NCBI RefSeq assembly: GCF_910592395.1
Contig: NC_088318.1
Span: forward strand, 10,600,349-10,664,348
From: Lineus longissimus
Taxonomy: Eukaryota > Nemertea > Pilidiophora > Heteronemertea > Lineidae
DNA length: 64,000 bases
Reading direction: 5' to 3'
The position numbers and the translations under genes are program-made. The notes beneath the pieces are model-generated. The model made no database searches and was not told where the DNA came from. It saw only the letters and a list, made by a program, of their open reading frames with translations. Below, piece by piece: positions 1 through 11,840 of this stretch. Position 1 is the stretch's first letter; every line of letters begins with the position of its first letter.

Positions 1-150
1 TCTAGTTGGGTCTTAGTTTTATAGTCATATGGGGCTTAGTTTCTAGTTGGGTCTTAGTTTTATAGTCGTATGGGTCTTAGTTTTATAGTTGGGTCTTAGT
101 TTTATAGAGTATTAGGTCTTAGATCTTAGGTTTATAGACACCCACACCAA
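1..150 (+). repeat. GGGTCTTAG minisatellite, array 1 with unique end
   Basis: Tandem copies of GGGTCTTAGTTTTATAGT alternate with versions reading TTTCTAGTT or TTATAGTCNTAT, giving units of about 19-23 bp. The array is cut by the window edge. It ends in a distinctive junction, TCTTAGGTTTATAGACACCC (about 128-147). The same junction closes the reverse-oriented array at 49260, so the array appears to belong to a mobile or duplicated module with a fixed edge, not to be a free-standing expansion. Confidence 0.85.
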
Positions 151-416
151 GGTACCCTTTACTTGTGTTTGTAGTGACAGCAAATAAGACTTGCAAACTT
201 GATTTTGACTGCCGTCTTTGTTCTAAAAAACTTTTTAGTTCTGATTGTGTCATTTGACTTTGAGATTTTTTTCTATCAGGATGCTGTAGCCAAGACCTGC
301 TCCAAGAACGCAATCTATATTTCAAATTTGTTTTTCAGTTGTTCTTGGAAATTTGAAAAATACCTTCTTCATTTGCAGTATCAGAGGTTAAAGGAAACCT
401 ATAGCGAAATGCTTAT

Positions 417-640
417 AAAAATTGGGAGTTTTGAACGGCCCAGTTAAAACCTTAGGCAGGAATAAGCTTCCATTGATAAAGGTTAACAGTTTTGAGTTCC
501 CCCCAGGTAGTTAATTATGTAGCCAATGAGCTGCATCAGAAGTAGTCACCACTTACAATTATTTTTATTAGGTCAGGTACATGTAGTCTAAATAAAGGCT
601 TGTGCCACGACTGGATCTCTTTAACTTGTAATAATTGGCA
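417..640 (+). repeat. Dispersed repeat family R1, copy A
   Basis: Matches the reverse complement of 40855-41058 along almost its whole length. Shared blocks include 'gcccagttaaaacc', 'ggaataagcttccattgata', 'tgtagccaatgagctgca' and 'gtctaaataaag'. A third, shorter copy lies at 41885-41990. No coding capacity and no terminal inverted repeats were seen, so it is an unclassified interspersed repeat, possibly SINE-like or part of a larger element. Confidence 0.75.
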
Positions 641-2355
641 AGACCACTAGTCTGGTCAACTCTGTTGAAAGACGGTGCCCTAGCACTTGGAAAGTTTATT
701 GCATACCATGTCATGTCATGGTGGGTTGGGGCATGATTTCCAGAAATTCACAGGTAGTTTGCCTCTGAAATCAATGTCTGTTGATATTCTTTGGTTCTTT
801 TATTTTGTGTCTGCAATCACAAAGTCATGACCCATCCCACAATTATTTGACTATGCTGATTGTCTGATTAAAGCTCAGTAGGAACACAATTGGAAAACCC
901 CATCAGCACTCCAGTGAATCAAAATCCTGAACTCTGGGCATTGTGCGCCAAGACCAGGTTCCGAGTCATCTGGTATTCCTGAGTTCCTGAGTCCCTCAAT
1001 GGTTTCCTCACATAAATGGCTCCTCCCTCGGCATACCTAAATATGGAAGTATTTAACTGACGCATATATTCAGATCTAGAGCTTCTGAGCCTACTCAAGA
1101 CTGACTTCAAGCACTATATGTCTGCTTGGGCGACGTGATGCAGCAAAAAATCGTAAAGCAAGCGTTAACAACAAAAGCTTTTCACTTATTGCAGCCTATC
1201 GGATGGAACCTTTAATGTGAAACTTCAACGATCATGTACCCCAATATCCCCAGATCCGAATGCATATGTTGAATCAGAACTTTATCAGGTCTTTAGCAGC
1301 AAAGGAGCTCTGTTTTCCTGGACGCACGATCGAGGGACTCAGAATTCAGGATTTGGCACGCAATGCATGGAGTTCAGGATTTGGATTCTCCTGAGTGATC
1401 AGAACGTTTTTTGCAGACCATGTTGTGATGGCTTGGGGCATAATCTCCAGCTGTTGGCTGACAACCACGACACTCCAATCAATAATCAGATTAGATATTC
1501 AGAAGATCTGCCCACTTGTCTTAGACTTAGTTCAGCTGTATTTGACATATGTGTGTCAACATCCATTTCGCCCTGTATTCCCTACTAAAGTCATTTTAAT
1601 GTTCTTTTCTGTAGGTAATTCAGCATGTTCAGTTGAGAAACCAATGCTAGTTTACCTTAACAAAAAACCCTACGGTACATTCATTTCATAAATCTCAACG
1701 TACATGATGGAGAATCATATGATACCATTTTGGTAACTTTTCTTGATCTATACAATCATTTCTCATAATATGAGGCACATTTCAATAGTGTTCCTCAACA
1801 CTTCGTATCCATACCATTCCAATATTTCAGCAGAAAAGGAGAATTCTTCTTAAAAAACTATCCATACTTTATATAATACCTCATATCTGGACTGTGCCAA
1901 TGATGAAAAGCACATGATATATTCTCCCAAAAATCAGGGGTTTTTTGGTGAGTTTGAGGTACAAACTTTCCACCCTGATACTGTGCGAGAAAAATGTGAT
2001 ACTCTGCACGTGCTGACCCTCTATAATGTTTTACTTTTCATGAAATAGGAGCTAAAGTGATCATGGACGCCAGTTTCTCATGAGAATGTCTTTTGTTCAG
2101 ATTATAAATCTCTGCCTCTCGGGGACTTCTGTGTGTGATGTGGTAAGAGGTCAACTAAATCTTCCTTATTTCTCTATAAATCCTGTTTTGATCGTAAGAA
2201 AAGGCTAATTTCAAGTCTGCCATGATTGTAAACTATGTCTTTCCCTTAGAATGCTAACACATTATAAATTTCAAGGCTCCCTGGGGCCTAGTTGTGTGCT
2301 AGACAGTACCCATCTAAAAACCTTTTATGATTCATCCATAAACCTCGGTTAGGCG
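641..2355. other. No gene recognised
   Basis: A+T-rich sequence with only short ORFs of non-biased composition. The longest (1217-1588, 123 aa) resembles no family I know and has no flanking splice signals that would make it an exon. I see no RNA gene or clear repeat here. Confidence 0.5.
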
Positions 2356-2869
2356 CCACCCTAGAAAATGAGTTCTCCAAACTGCCGAGCATCTTATCAG
2401 GCCTTCCAACTTACCGAGCAGACTGCCCTGGATAGTGCTTCTTCAGACCTGGGAGACTGGCTGCCTCAAAAGAAAAACATCCAAAATGTGCGCTCTTTGG
2501 TAAATCTTCTAAAATTAACTGTCTATCTGGTAATATGGACAATATGTCATCATATCCACTAAATCTCGAGGTAAATTAACAAGCGGGTTACTCTGTGGTG
2601 CACGCACAAAATCAATCCATGCATAATTCACAATTTGTTCGCTTTCCATAGGACAAACCAGCAGTGCATTTGTCTATATTTGATGCAAATCATGCTTAAA
2701 GAACCTTATTAGCCAGATAGAAACAATAATATTTCATTGAAAGACCCAACCTCACAGTTTTTCTAACTTTATTAGATAAAATTTCCTTTCCTGCAGGACA
2801 GGCAAGCTCGGCAAACTGGAAGGCCTGATAAGATGCTCGGCAATTTGGAGAATTGATTCTCCAGGGTGG
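2356..2869. mobile_element. Foldback element with ~65-bp inverted arms
   Basis: The arm at 2356-2420 pairs with the arm at 2803-2869. Both carry 'attctccaaattgccgagc'-like sequence followed by an identical 'atcttatcaggccttcca'. They differ by several substitutions and one small indel, so the copy is old. The 380-bp middle has no transposase. Best read as a non-autonomous DNA transposon (MITE/foldback); the family is unknown because the outer ends and target duplication are not clear. Confidence 0.7.
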
Positions 2870-4657
2870 GCAGTGTCCGACTCAACAATGATGCTAGATT
2901 TACGCCTGATCATTACCCGCGACAATATTTCATAAATCTTGTGGCATGGCAGGGAGATAATACACAATGAGTTTCAAGGGTGAAACAGGTCTCCTGATTT
3001 CCCAGAAATTAGATAAAGCACATTTTACTTCAAGGAGTACGCTGTTCATTCGCATATACTTACTGTTGGTTCGACTTTATCTAGTTCCTATTTCTTACAC
3101 TAGGCCAGTAATGAGTCATAATGCGTGCTCGTGCGATGTCAATCTACAATTGGTGCATGTCTCAATTTTCCCAATTGCTGAATGTTTAATGCAAGATATG
3201 TGTACACAGGGCACTAGGTAGTTGTAAGGTTTATTGTTGCATATCTAAAAAACTGGCAAGTTTTCTCTGGTGCCGGCATGTCTGTAGCATGTGTCATTTT
3301 TGTAGAAACGACCACCAAAGTTAATGAACAACGTAACAATTCAACTTTGATGCTGGATTTTAAGATTGCCCTGATGGCCCATGCTAATTTTCAATAAATC
3401 TCCTGGCCCAAATGGGAAAGATGCCATGTTACTTGGTGCAGGTGGAGTGATATGCATACATCTCCTGATTTCTCCATAAATTCCACTTTAAATGATGCAT
3501 ACTTCAACCCAACAATGACGCTGGATCTACCCCTGATCTTTACTGCTCTGCAACTCAATAAATTCTGTCTCGTAACTCTACTTGTCAACGATGTCTTAAG
3601 AATGCCATAAAATCGATACCCTTCGAGAATCACTTTAGAATATGTTACTGATCATCGATAGTCGTATATCAGTGTCATTTCCAAGGAGAAACTGCTTCTT
3701 CGATCAACCTAGGTTAATGTCCGCAAACTCAATCTTTGGTTGGAAATTTATATTCATGTCGCCGAGCGGTGGTTATGAGAGTATTTATGACCCATTGATG
3801 GAATTGTTGGTTCTGATATCAAGAATTTGCCGGTGGATCAAGTGTATTGTCCAGTGCACGCAGATTAAGTAGAAATCATCACGAGTTGACGTGTCTGATT
3901 TGATATCTAATGATGTTGGATACTGGCAAGGATTTAAGTCAGTGTGACCTACTTTTCAGGTGTAATCTTATGTGTATATATATCAAGGAATTTTTACTCT
4001 GAGATCTTTAAATATATTGATTATTCTGAACATATTGAGCCAGAAGCATTTTGACCTTGTCATCAACAAAATTGCTCTTTTTGTTTTGCCTGTAAATTTT
4101 TCATTATTCACTCAAACTACTCATTAATGGGTTATTCTAAAATACCTTGGTACCGTAAAGTCAACTTTTAAATGGAAAATGCATAAGCCTCGTTCTGAGA
4201 GTGGAGTGTTTTGGACACGCAACCAAGATGCTCTACCAAAGTTCCCTCGGGTTGCACTAAAATGTGGAAACCATGCACACGTCACGTCAATGGAATTTCG
4301 GCTCACTTCAGAAGTTTGAGGCGCTCAAAACACTGCTTCAAACACAAATCAGTCAAGGAAGCATCAACCACCCTAAGTTTTTTAATGAGCACTACACATA
4401 TTTACCGAGAAAAACGCTCCAAATAGCCCATTTGCGCAGATTTTAGCATCACTTGAGCGAGCCGATGCGGACTTCCTATGCGCGCTGTACAAAATGTACA
4501 TGTCTCATTTTCTGTAACGTTGCCGTAACATAATGTAAACAATGGCGCTACCGGCGCTCCGGCCGGGCCGGCGATGGATGGAATTTGCCAAATTCGCACA
4601 TATTCAAGTTATTTTCGTGGCCTATCTTTTTAAGTTTGAGGTATTTTAGAATAGAAA
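2870..4657. other. No gene; degenerate internal repeats, CpG-rich tail
   Basis: Loosely repeated phrases 'caacaatgatgctagatttac...cctgat' occur near 2884, 3347 and 3508, suggesting an old tandem or dispersed repeat. From about 4450 to 4600 the sequence becomes CpG-rich ('ggcgctaccggcgctccgg'). No start codon with coding bias follows, so I do not call a promoter. Confidence 0.4.
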
Positions 4658-4868
4658 TTGAACCCTCGGCTTCGGACCTTGGTTGAGTTACCAAGACACT
4701 CTCGGGTGGAGCTAAAATTTCGTCCAAACCCTCGCCTGTCGGCTCGGGTTTGGACTGTATTTTAGCTCCACCCGAGAGTGTCTTGTCGGCTCGGGTTTGG
4801 ACTGTATTATAGCTCCACCCGAGAGTGTCTTGGTAACTCAACCAAGGTCCTCCGCCTCGGGTTCAATT
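4658..4868. mobile_element. Near-perfect foldback (hairpin) element
   Basis: The left arm 4658-4733 and right arm 4788-4868 are inverted copies over about 75 bp; both contain GGACCTTGGTTGAGTTACC and ACACTCTCGGGTGGAGCT. The inner part of the right arm ('gtcggctcgggtttggactgtatt...gagagtgtctt') is duplicated in tandem at 4739 and 4785. Arm identity is very high, so this is either a young insertion or an arm maintained by gene conversion. No coding sequence. Confidence 0.85.
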
Positions 4869-6954
4869 CCTTAAATTGAAATTTATTGATTTGTGATTAG
4901 GAACTGTCTGGAAAAGTTGCAGACTTTAACCTTTAAATTGTAGGATCATACCGACTCTTAAAACCGTCAATCACTATAATCAGTATACTTATTCTGGGAG
5001 TGCTTATGATGGATGTGACGAGAATATTAATGGAATTAGCAGCATAAGGCTCTTGATAACACAACTTTGGTGTCCTTATACCAGGCATGATAATTTTTCA
5101 CAAATGGGTCTCAAGCTGAATTTCAGATGAGAGTTGTGTTGTGCAAGCAAATGTGCAACAGGTCTGAAATGAAGAATTTGTTTAATTTCAACCAGATATT
5201 GAGTTCTAACATGTTCTTCAATGATCTTAATAGGAATCAAAATGCATAGCTTTGCATATTGGATTTTAATACTATCATTCATTCCATTATACACTGTGGC
5301 AAATAATTTGATCAGATGGCATGAAAAAAAGTCTTTCATTGCATTTTTGCAACAGCAACCCACCTTCCAATGTAGAGGTTGCAGGTTGAATATAGTTCAG
5401 TTTGTGCTGCCATTATGACATATGTGGAAAGTGGGTTGAAGAAATTACTAAGTAATCTTGTCAATTTCAGGTATAATGAGACAAATAGAAAATACAATCT
5501 ATACATTAGTTAAGTCAGGTGCTATAAAATTTGCCTTGGAATGTTCGAAATGATGTGAAATTGAGATGATTACCCATTTCAGAAAACCCACCTGTGACCC
5601 AAAATATGATTGATAACATTTGCTTGCTTTTAAATGTTCAAATTTAAAAAATCTAAATTTACTTCCATTTGGGCAAAATCGTCTAGTTGACATTTTGCAG
5701 TGCGCATTCTTAACACTTAATTAAAATGGCGGAAATCATCAAGAAACTTTTTTTTATTATCAGGAAATCTACCAATTTGTGCGCACGAGTTCAGGAAAAT
5801 TGTAAACGGATGTTTTTGCAATGTTAGCATTGCAAGAACTTCGCAGTTTTATGGTACTGTAAATACAAGATCAAATTTCTGGGGAGTTATAATTTTGCAA
5901 GTTTGTGAATAATTAGATTTTATGGAAACAAGTTTATTGGTATCTTTTTTGGCGGAATATGATATACACCGCTGTTCCAAAATCCGGATTAAATTGTCTG
6001 GACTAGAAAACTACCTGGTTTGCCAATTTGATTTGTGCAACAAAAAGCTTTGCTGATTTTATTGTGGTAGGGGAATGACCTGATGGCACTAGGCCGGTAA
6101 TGGAATTTGCTGGTCCTACTAAGGTTGGCGGACATATTGGTCCCTAATCAAATGTGAGCTCTGGCTACTTATTTGGTCAGTTGTATCAATTTGGTTTCAC
6201 TTGCTGACAACTTGTAAACAGTGGGTGTTCTATGCAGTGTCATTGGGCATTTTAGGGCAAAGATAGAGTGTCCCTGAGAAAAAATCCTTGATTCAAAAGT
6301 TTAAGGAATTGATAACAAACTGGAGGCATTGCATCACCGAGAACAAGCGACATTCTGTCAAAATTTCTGAGCTGTTTTTCGTTGCTTTTTGCATGCAGTG
6401 CAGACCACTCATGAAGTGGACGTGTGGTGTCCACAGTAACGTTGTTTTAAATGTAATACAATGCACTTCGGCTTGTCAAATATTCATATAAATACAAGTT
6501 GTTCTTAGCTTGAGATTTTAGGAAATTGTCGTGAAAGTTCTCTGCTTAAAAAGTGAGAAAGAAGTGCAAGCTAAAAGGTATCAGTTTTATGCAACACATA
6601 AATAGGGGAATCCTTGATGAAGTCATTTAATCAGCCCGCCACAAATTCCAAACCCTGATACGGGGACCTTCCAACAGTTCATAACCCTCCATGGAGCTCA
6701 AGCATATGAGAAAACAACGAAAACAACTGCTCTGACACCGTCATTGACCAAGATCATCCAAGCTTGTTATTTACCTACGACACCATTTAGACATCATCCC
6801 AGCATCATGAACACTGAGTACTGGTCACAAAATGTATCTGAATGATATTACTCCCACCAATGCTAACTGCAGTTATCCCTGGACTAGAAACTGATGTGCT
6901 GATAGCTATTGCCAAAAGGCTGCTGTACCGGATGTTATGTGATAGGTGGGATAT
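4869..6954. other. No gene; one dispersed-repeat fragment
   Basis: A+T-rich DNA without recognisable coding sequence. At about 6297-6330 'agtttaaggaattgataacaaactggag' resembles 32522-32555 and, more weakly, 37917-37960, so a low-copy dispersed repeat is present. Nothing else can be supported. Confidence 0.4.
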
Positions 6955-7560
6955 CAGTCATAATGAAATAATGAAATGAATAATCGTTTTGTGTAAACAG
7001 TAAACTATTTTATCAATGGAAAAGAACTAATCCATCATTTTCCGGAAGACAGTGAAGTGTTAGCTAAGTTGCGCAGGGTATTGGCCATGAATGTATTACA
7101 ACCAGCCCATGAGGTGTCGTATCATCAAGTTGGACGCTATTCCGAATGAATAATGGAATGAACATCAATCGTTAAGTGTAAATAGTAAACCAGATATCAA
7201 AATGAAGCTATATATCATTTTTGGGAAAATAACACAGCATTAGCAATATGGTAGAACTTTGCAGATATGGGGACACGAGGGGGGACCGAGACCTCATTAG
7301 GGTTCGTATGAGATAAATTCTGCTATCAGGTTGGACATCATCTAGAATATGGAAATTGCATCAATCGCTAACGGTAAACGTGATGGAGTTAAGCTGTGGT
7401 GATGCTGATGGTGATTAGCGCAATGGTTTTTTTCGAGATGCCAGGATGGACCAAAAAATGGCCAGGATCATAATTATGATGGATTACCAATCGGTTCCCA
7501 GTCGGAATATAGATTGTGCATCAATCTTTATTCGGTCAATAATGTGTAATTGTCCAAAAA
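6955..7560 (+). repeat. Degenerate ~170-195-bp tandem repeat
   Basis: Related phrases of the type 'ggaatgaacatcaatcgtt...gtaaacagtaaac' recur near 6972, 7157, 7352 and 7517, each following a 'ttggac/ggga...tatc' segment. Another relative is at about 8738. Copies are well diverged, so the period is approximate and boundaries are uncertain. Confidence 0.45.
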
Positions 7561-7932
7561 CGTTTTCCACAGAAGATGAAAAAGAGGTTCCTTGTACCTG
7601 GTGTCTTTACCAGGGCAAGGCAAAGAACCCCAGAAAGAGAGAAACATAAGAGATTCCGATGGACTCTTCCTCTTGCAGAAAAAGGTGTCACTATAGGCCA
7701 ATAAATCCCCATTGGTGGCTAACCATAGCGGTATGCAAAAAAGCTCATTCCGCCTTTTGTTGAGGAATACTCCTAGAAAAATAACTTCTCCAGGTGTCAA
7801 GAAAGCGCAGAAGAAGAAGGAGAAGGTATTGCCAGAGTTTGATGAAATTATACCTTCATGTATGTTGTCACTATTATAGAATGTATAGAGAACAACACTA
7901 GAAGGGGAGTTACAAGGATGTGGTGTCCTTAA

Positions 7933-8560
7933 GGCCGCGTATCCATAGGGTATGCCCTTGTGTAGTGTGGCGTTATGGCGTAACAGCCTTGTGACCTGGC
8001 ACTATGCCCTGCGTCTCCATTGGATATTACTTTTTGGTCATGTAGGCCTTTGTAGTCCTCATTTCGCAGCGGTCAATCGGTACGGACAGAGGTGCGAGAA
8101 GAAAGGTAGGCGTTTATCCGCACGCTGTCATTATTTCAGAAGACAATTTCTTATGAATATTGAAAATGAAAATACAAGTAACTTGTATTTTCACTTGCAA
8201 CATCAAATTGACATGTACATGTATATAAAACTTGACTTTTAAGCAACAAATTACAGGTTCGTGCTTGTTATGATAATCATCAGTTTCGGGGTCCCAGAGT
8301 AGTTCCCGTTGATGAACCTCTTGAATTAATTTCGCCTGAGACATTGCTTCCGTGTTGTTCACTCGCAAAAGAATGGACATGTTCAATCCCAATATGGGCC
8401 TATATTCCCAATCCACAGTGCATATATGCCCGCAATGTGACACGACATAACCTATGGGAACGATCAATAACACCAACGAAGGTTCATTGTCGGTGTGGCG
8501 CGCCAGGCGGTAAAAAGGGAATGTTGTGCAGGGCACGGAACAGCCTATGGATACACAGCC
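7933..8560. mobile_element. Non-autonomous Harbinger-type element
   Basis: The ends are inverted copies: left GGCCGCGTATCCATAGGG at 7933 and, on the other strand, GGCTGTGTATCCATAGGC reading inward from 8560. Both ends are flanked by the trinucleotide TAA (7930-7932 and 8561-8563), the 3-bp TWA-type target duplication expected of PIF/Harbinger transposons. The interior holds a minus-strand MADF-domain start (see 8262-8344). That fits Harbinger elements, which encode a DNA-binding MADF/Myb-like partner of the transposase. No transposase is present. Confidence 0.75.
8262..8344 (-). pseudogene. MADF-domain (Harbinger accessory protein) N-terminal remnant
   Basis: Reading right to left from the ATG at 8344, the frame gives MSQAKLIQEVHQRELLWDPE followed by TDDYHNKH. 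This is the opening helix and the 'LIxxVxxRxxLWDxxxxDYxNK' signature of MADF DNA-binding domains. In Harbinger transposons such a protein helps the transposase bind DNA and enter the nucleus. After the signature the frame runs on as unrelated A+T-rich sequence to 8114, so the rest of the domain is missing. Either the element was internally deleted or this is a first exon whose partners are gone. The open frame extends upstream to 8623 but passes through the terminal repeat, so I take the internal Met. Not expected to be functional. Confidence 0.65.
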
Positions 8561-8875
8561 TAATGGTCCACAATCATGGATCAAAGAGAACTCTTGTCTG
8601 AGTCTTAAGGTTTTGGAAAACACGAATTCTAGGACATATTTATATATATGCTATTATAGAGAAGGTTAAGATTACTCTCTGGATTTGCGTCGTCCCATTC
8701 GAGTTTATGTGACATATGTCATCTTATCGGACGTCAAGAATGAAATATGCATCAATATTTATCGCAACAGTTGCATAATTTGTGTTTAGGAATCATGTGA
8801 TGAGGTTATGTTTCGGCCAATATACTGTGTTTATGTGAACAAGCAAGCTGGCTTAGGAGTGCCTGTGCAAAAGGC
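8561..8875. other. No gene recognised
   Basis: A+T-rich spacer between two mobile elements. Around 8690-8775 it resembles the degenerate tandem repeat at 6955-7560, which suggests the Harbinger copy may have landed in that repeat. Confidence 0.35.
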
Positions 8876-9932
8876 TTATTATGCCCCCGCTAAAGTGGGG
8901 GCATTATGTACTTGGGTGGTTTCCGGCCGCCGTCGCGTCCGCTTCCGCCGCACTGAATTCCAGACTATAACTCAAGAACCCCTTGCTCAGCTGACTTGAA
9001 ATTTTTAGGGGGTGTAGGCCTAGTGTGTCAAAGGGTCCCTATTGTTTTTTGGCGCGTTCCAAAATCCAATATGGCTGCCAGCCGCCATCTTAGATTTTCG
9101 CATTCCGCTCGTTTACCAGAGAACCAGAGGTCCAACAGTCTTCAAACTTTTGTGGTGTGATGGTCTATGGTAGGGGAGGTTCCCTATCGATTTTGGGCCC
9201 GACCCGAAATCAAAGATGGCCGCCAGCCACCATCTTAGATTTTGGCATTCCGCTCGTTAACTGGAGAACCAGAGGTCCAACAGTCTTCAAACTTTTGTGG
9301 TGTAATGGTCTATGGTAGGGGAGGTTCCCTATCGATTTTGGGCCAGACCCGAAATCAAAGATGGCCACCAGGTCCCCGACTTGGTGATTTGTATTCCGCC
9401 CCGTAAATTAAGAACCGAGTGAGTGACAGACCTGAAACTTATGTGGTGTTATTACCTAGTGTAGGGGAGGTTCCCTATCCATTTTGGGCCCGATCTGAAA
9501 TCCAAGATGGCTGCCAGGCCCGACTTGGTTTTTCGCATTCCGACCTGTAACTCAAGAACCAAGTGAGTGACAGACCTGAAACTTATGTGGTGTGATGAGG
9601 TTGTGTAGGGGAGGTTCCCTGTCGATTTTGGGCCTGACCCAAAATTCAATATGGCTGCCAGCAGCCAACTTAGATTTTGGTATTCCGATTGTTAACTGAA
9701 GAACTAGAGGTTTGACACACTTCAAACTTTTGTGGTGCAATGGTCATTCAGGGGATGCTCTCTATCAATTTTGGGCGTGTTCCAAAATCCAATATGGCTG
9801 CCAGCAGCCAACTTAGATTTTGGTATTCCGATTGTTAACTGAAGAACTAGAGGTTTGACACACTTCAAACTTTTGTGGTGTGAGCGGGGGCATACATTCG
9901 CAATTTGCCCCAATTGCGTTATATATTTCTAG
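8876..9932 (+). mobile_element. Rolling-circle-like element RC-A (145-bp units)
   Basis: The 5' end is a hairpin, ATGCCCCCGC taaa GTGGGGGCAT (about 8881-8904). Near the 3' end the arm recurs as GCGGGGGCATA (9884-9894). A perfect hairpin follows, CGCAATT-TGCCCC-AATTGCG (9899-9918), then CTAG at 9929-9932 and T. Hairpin, CTRR end and following T are the classical Helitron 3' terminus; the asymmetric inverted repeat is a feature described for Helitron2/Helentron elements. The body is six or so tandem units: the phrase 'ttcaaacttttgtggtg' or 'ctgaaacttatgtggtg' recurs near 9141, 9286, 9433, 9577, 9721 and 9864, a period of 143-147 bp. No Rep/helicase, so non-autonomous. Confidence 0.75.
9000..9880 (+). 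repeat. 145-bp tandem units inside RC-A
   Basis: Each unit contains 'aaatccaatatggctgccagc' (or close variants), then 'ttagattttggcattccg', a run 'taactgaagaaccagagg', and 'ggggaggttccctatcgattttggg'. Units 1, 2, 5 and 6 are closest to each other and units 3-4 form a second subtype, so the array has grown by amplification of at least two variants. Confidence 0.8.
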
Positions 9933-11726
9933 TTTTACTTGTAAGTGGTCCCCCTGTGCACTTGGGGACTTCATTTTCCACTGTCACCAAAGCATGTTCC
10001 GGTACAACCAATGGTAAGGTGAAAAAAAGTTAAGGTTTTGTTTCTGGTTTCAAGGTCAACTGAAAATGGATGCGGTAATGTGGGGGTTTTTTTCTGTGAT
10101 AATTTTTATTACTTTTTAGTAAGCTAATTTGGCAATATCCAATCTATTAACACAGTGGTAAAAACAGCACAGATTCAGAAAGAATGAGAATAAGGATATC
10201 GTCTGCTTGGCTACTGAATGGGAAAATAAAATGATATTGATGCACAGGGGTTGGAATTGACTCGGGCAGAAACCAGAAACATAATATACACTTTTTCTGG
10301 CCTAATGCTCATTAAGTCAGACAAAGGCTCAATTTGTGAGTACCGCATTACAAATGAACATGAAACAAGGACAAATGTAACAACCCAACAAGCGTAATTG
10401 TCCCATGTGGAAAGGACACCATTGCCGTAAAGCTGACGGATCAAAAATACATTCCCGAGTAATATCGATGCCAAGCACTCAGAAATGTTCGTGATGTGCA
10501 TTTGGATCTACTACATGTAAATGTACCCATTTCATCCAGTGCACAACTCGATGAACAACAACTCGATGAACAACATGATAAAAATATAGAGAGAAAAATT
10601 CTGGTATGATGCTGACCACCCATGCCCAATTCTGAGCCCCCACCATGGCCAGAGGGGGTATGAAAATGAAAGTACTTACTAGAATACACAAGTTTTTATA
10701 TGTTTTTTGCCTTATGTATAGTACACGAAGTATCCATCTGCCTTTTCACCATTTTTAGCATCAAATTACAATCTAATCAGCACTAATTAGAGGCTAATAG
10801 TAGCCCCCAAATTGTGGTAAAAGATCTGGCATATTTACTCCCCTTAAAATTCCGGAATTTGGCCAAAAAAACAGTGAAATTAAAATCTGTTGTCATATAT
10901 GAGCGCCGTCTATGAATACCAAACAGAACTGAATTAACGATGTCTGAGAGGTGGTGGGGCTATTTAAGGGGCAATGGTCTCTCATCGTTCGGCAACTACT
11001 GTGCTCAAAGGGTTAAACCCTTCCACAAATCATGTTGATTTGAAATAATGATGAAATCTACATCAATACTCAACTGATTGCCCTCATTGTCCAAAACTGT
11101 GAGAACAATGCGTGAAAATGATTTAGGGATTGCTGTACTATTTTGGTCTGAAAAATATATGAACTTCATTTGTGCCGATGAGAGTACAGTTACTGGACCT
11201 GCGTCAAAGCAAAATCATAGGGATTAAACATTTAATTGGCATTTAAATGTATATAGAAATAACGGTGAGCTGCATTACTTTCGGGCCCCAGACGACAATG
11301 ATAAATCACTCCTCTGTGTTTTAATAATAATCACTGTGTACATATTGATTTAACAAAGCAAACAGCCAGGTTTAACCTCAGCGGGACAAATATGATATAT
11401 GTCCCTGATTGTCCAATGGTAAAATGGCCGCTGTTTACAATGCCAATGGTGATCAAATGGTAATTTGTAATTTAGTGCAGTGATTTGTAAAAAGTCGTAG
11501 AGTATTTGTTTTGTGTCTGTATTGCCTGACCTTTTTCATTTAGATTTTTGGATTAAAAATTAACACCTGCTGCTTTTGTACAAGGCTGAGATATGGGAAT
11601 ACTTGGGAATACATCACTTTCAAAAGTTTAAAGAATAGAAAACCTTTTTTAAAGATAGATCACTTAGTGTTCTTAGTAAGTTTACAGTTTATACTCTTCA
11701 AACTTATTGGTTAAAACAACTAATTT
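9933..11726. other. No gene recognised
   Basis: Only short ORFs on both strands, without domain similarity or codon bias. A minor direct duplication 'aacaactcgatgaac' lies at about 10555-10575. Nothing else to report. Confidence 0.45.
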
Positions 11727-11840
11727 GGTAGTTGCTATTACACCAACTGTGAAATTAGTAAAAACTAACCAATATGGTTAGGAATTACTAATTTGATTAT
11801 TAAAACACCTTATTTCACAGTCGGTGTAATAGGAACTACC
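11727..11840. mobile_element. Small foldback element, 29-bp arms
   Basis: The arms 11727-11755 and 11812-11840 are inverted copies with two mismatches (GGTAGTTSCTATTACACC / ACTGTGAAAT). The 56-bp loop itself contains a weaker dyad of 'attagtaa' and 'ttactaat'. Size and structure fit a MITE; the family is not recognised. It could form a hairpin RNA if transcribed. Confidence 0.75.

Noticed and set aside
7446-7660. Zinc-finger-like 'CTWCLYQGKAKNPRKRET' (resembles the Cys-rich end of piggyBac transposases)
   Set aside because: Only two Cys with no further ligands, and the frame ends at once; too little to call.
8114-8623. 169-aa minus-strand gene
   Set aside because: Only about 28 residues resemble a MADF domain; the rest runs through the terminal repeats of a MITE.
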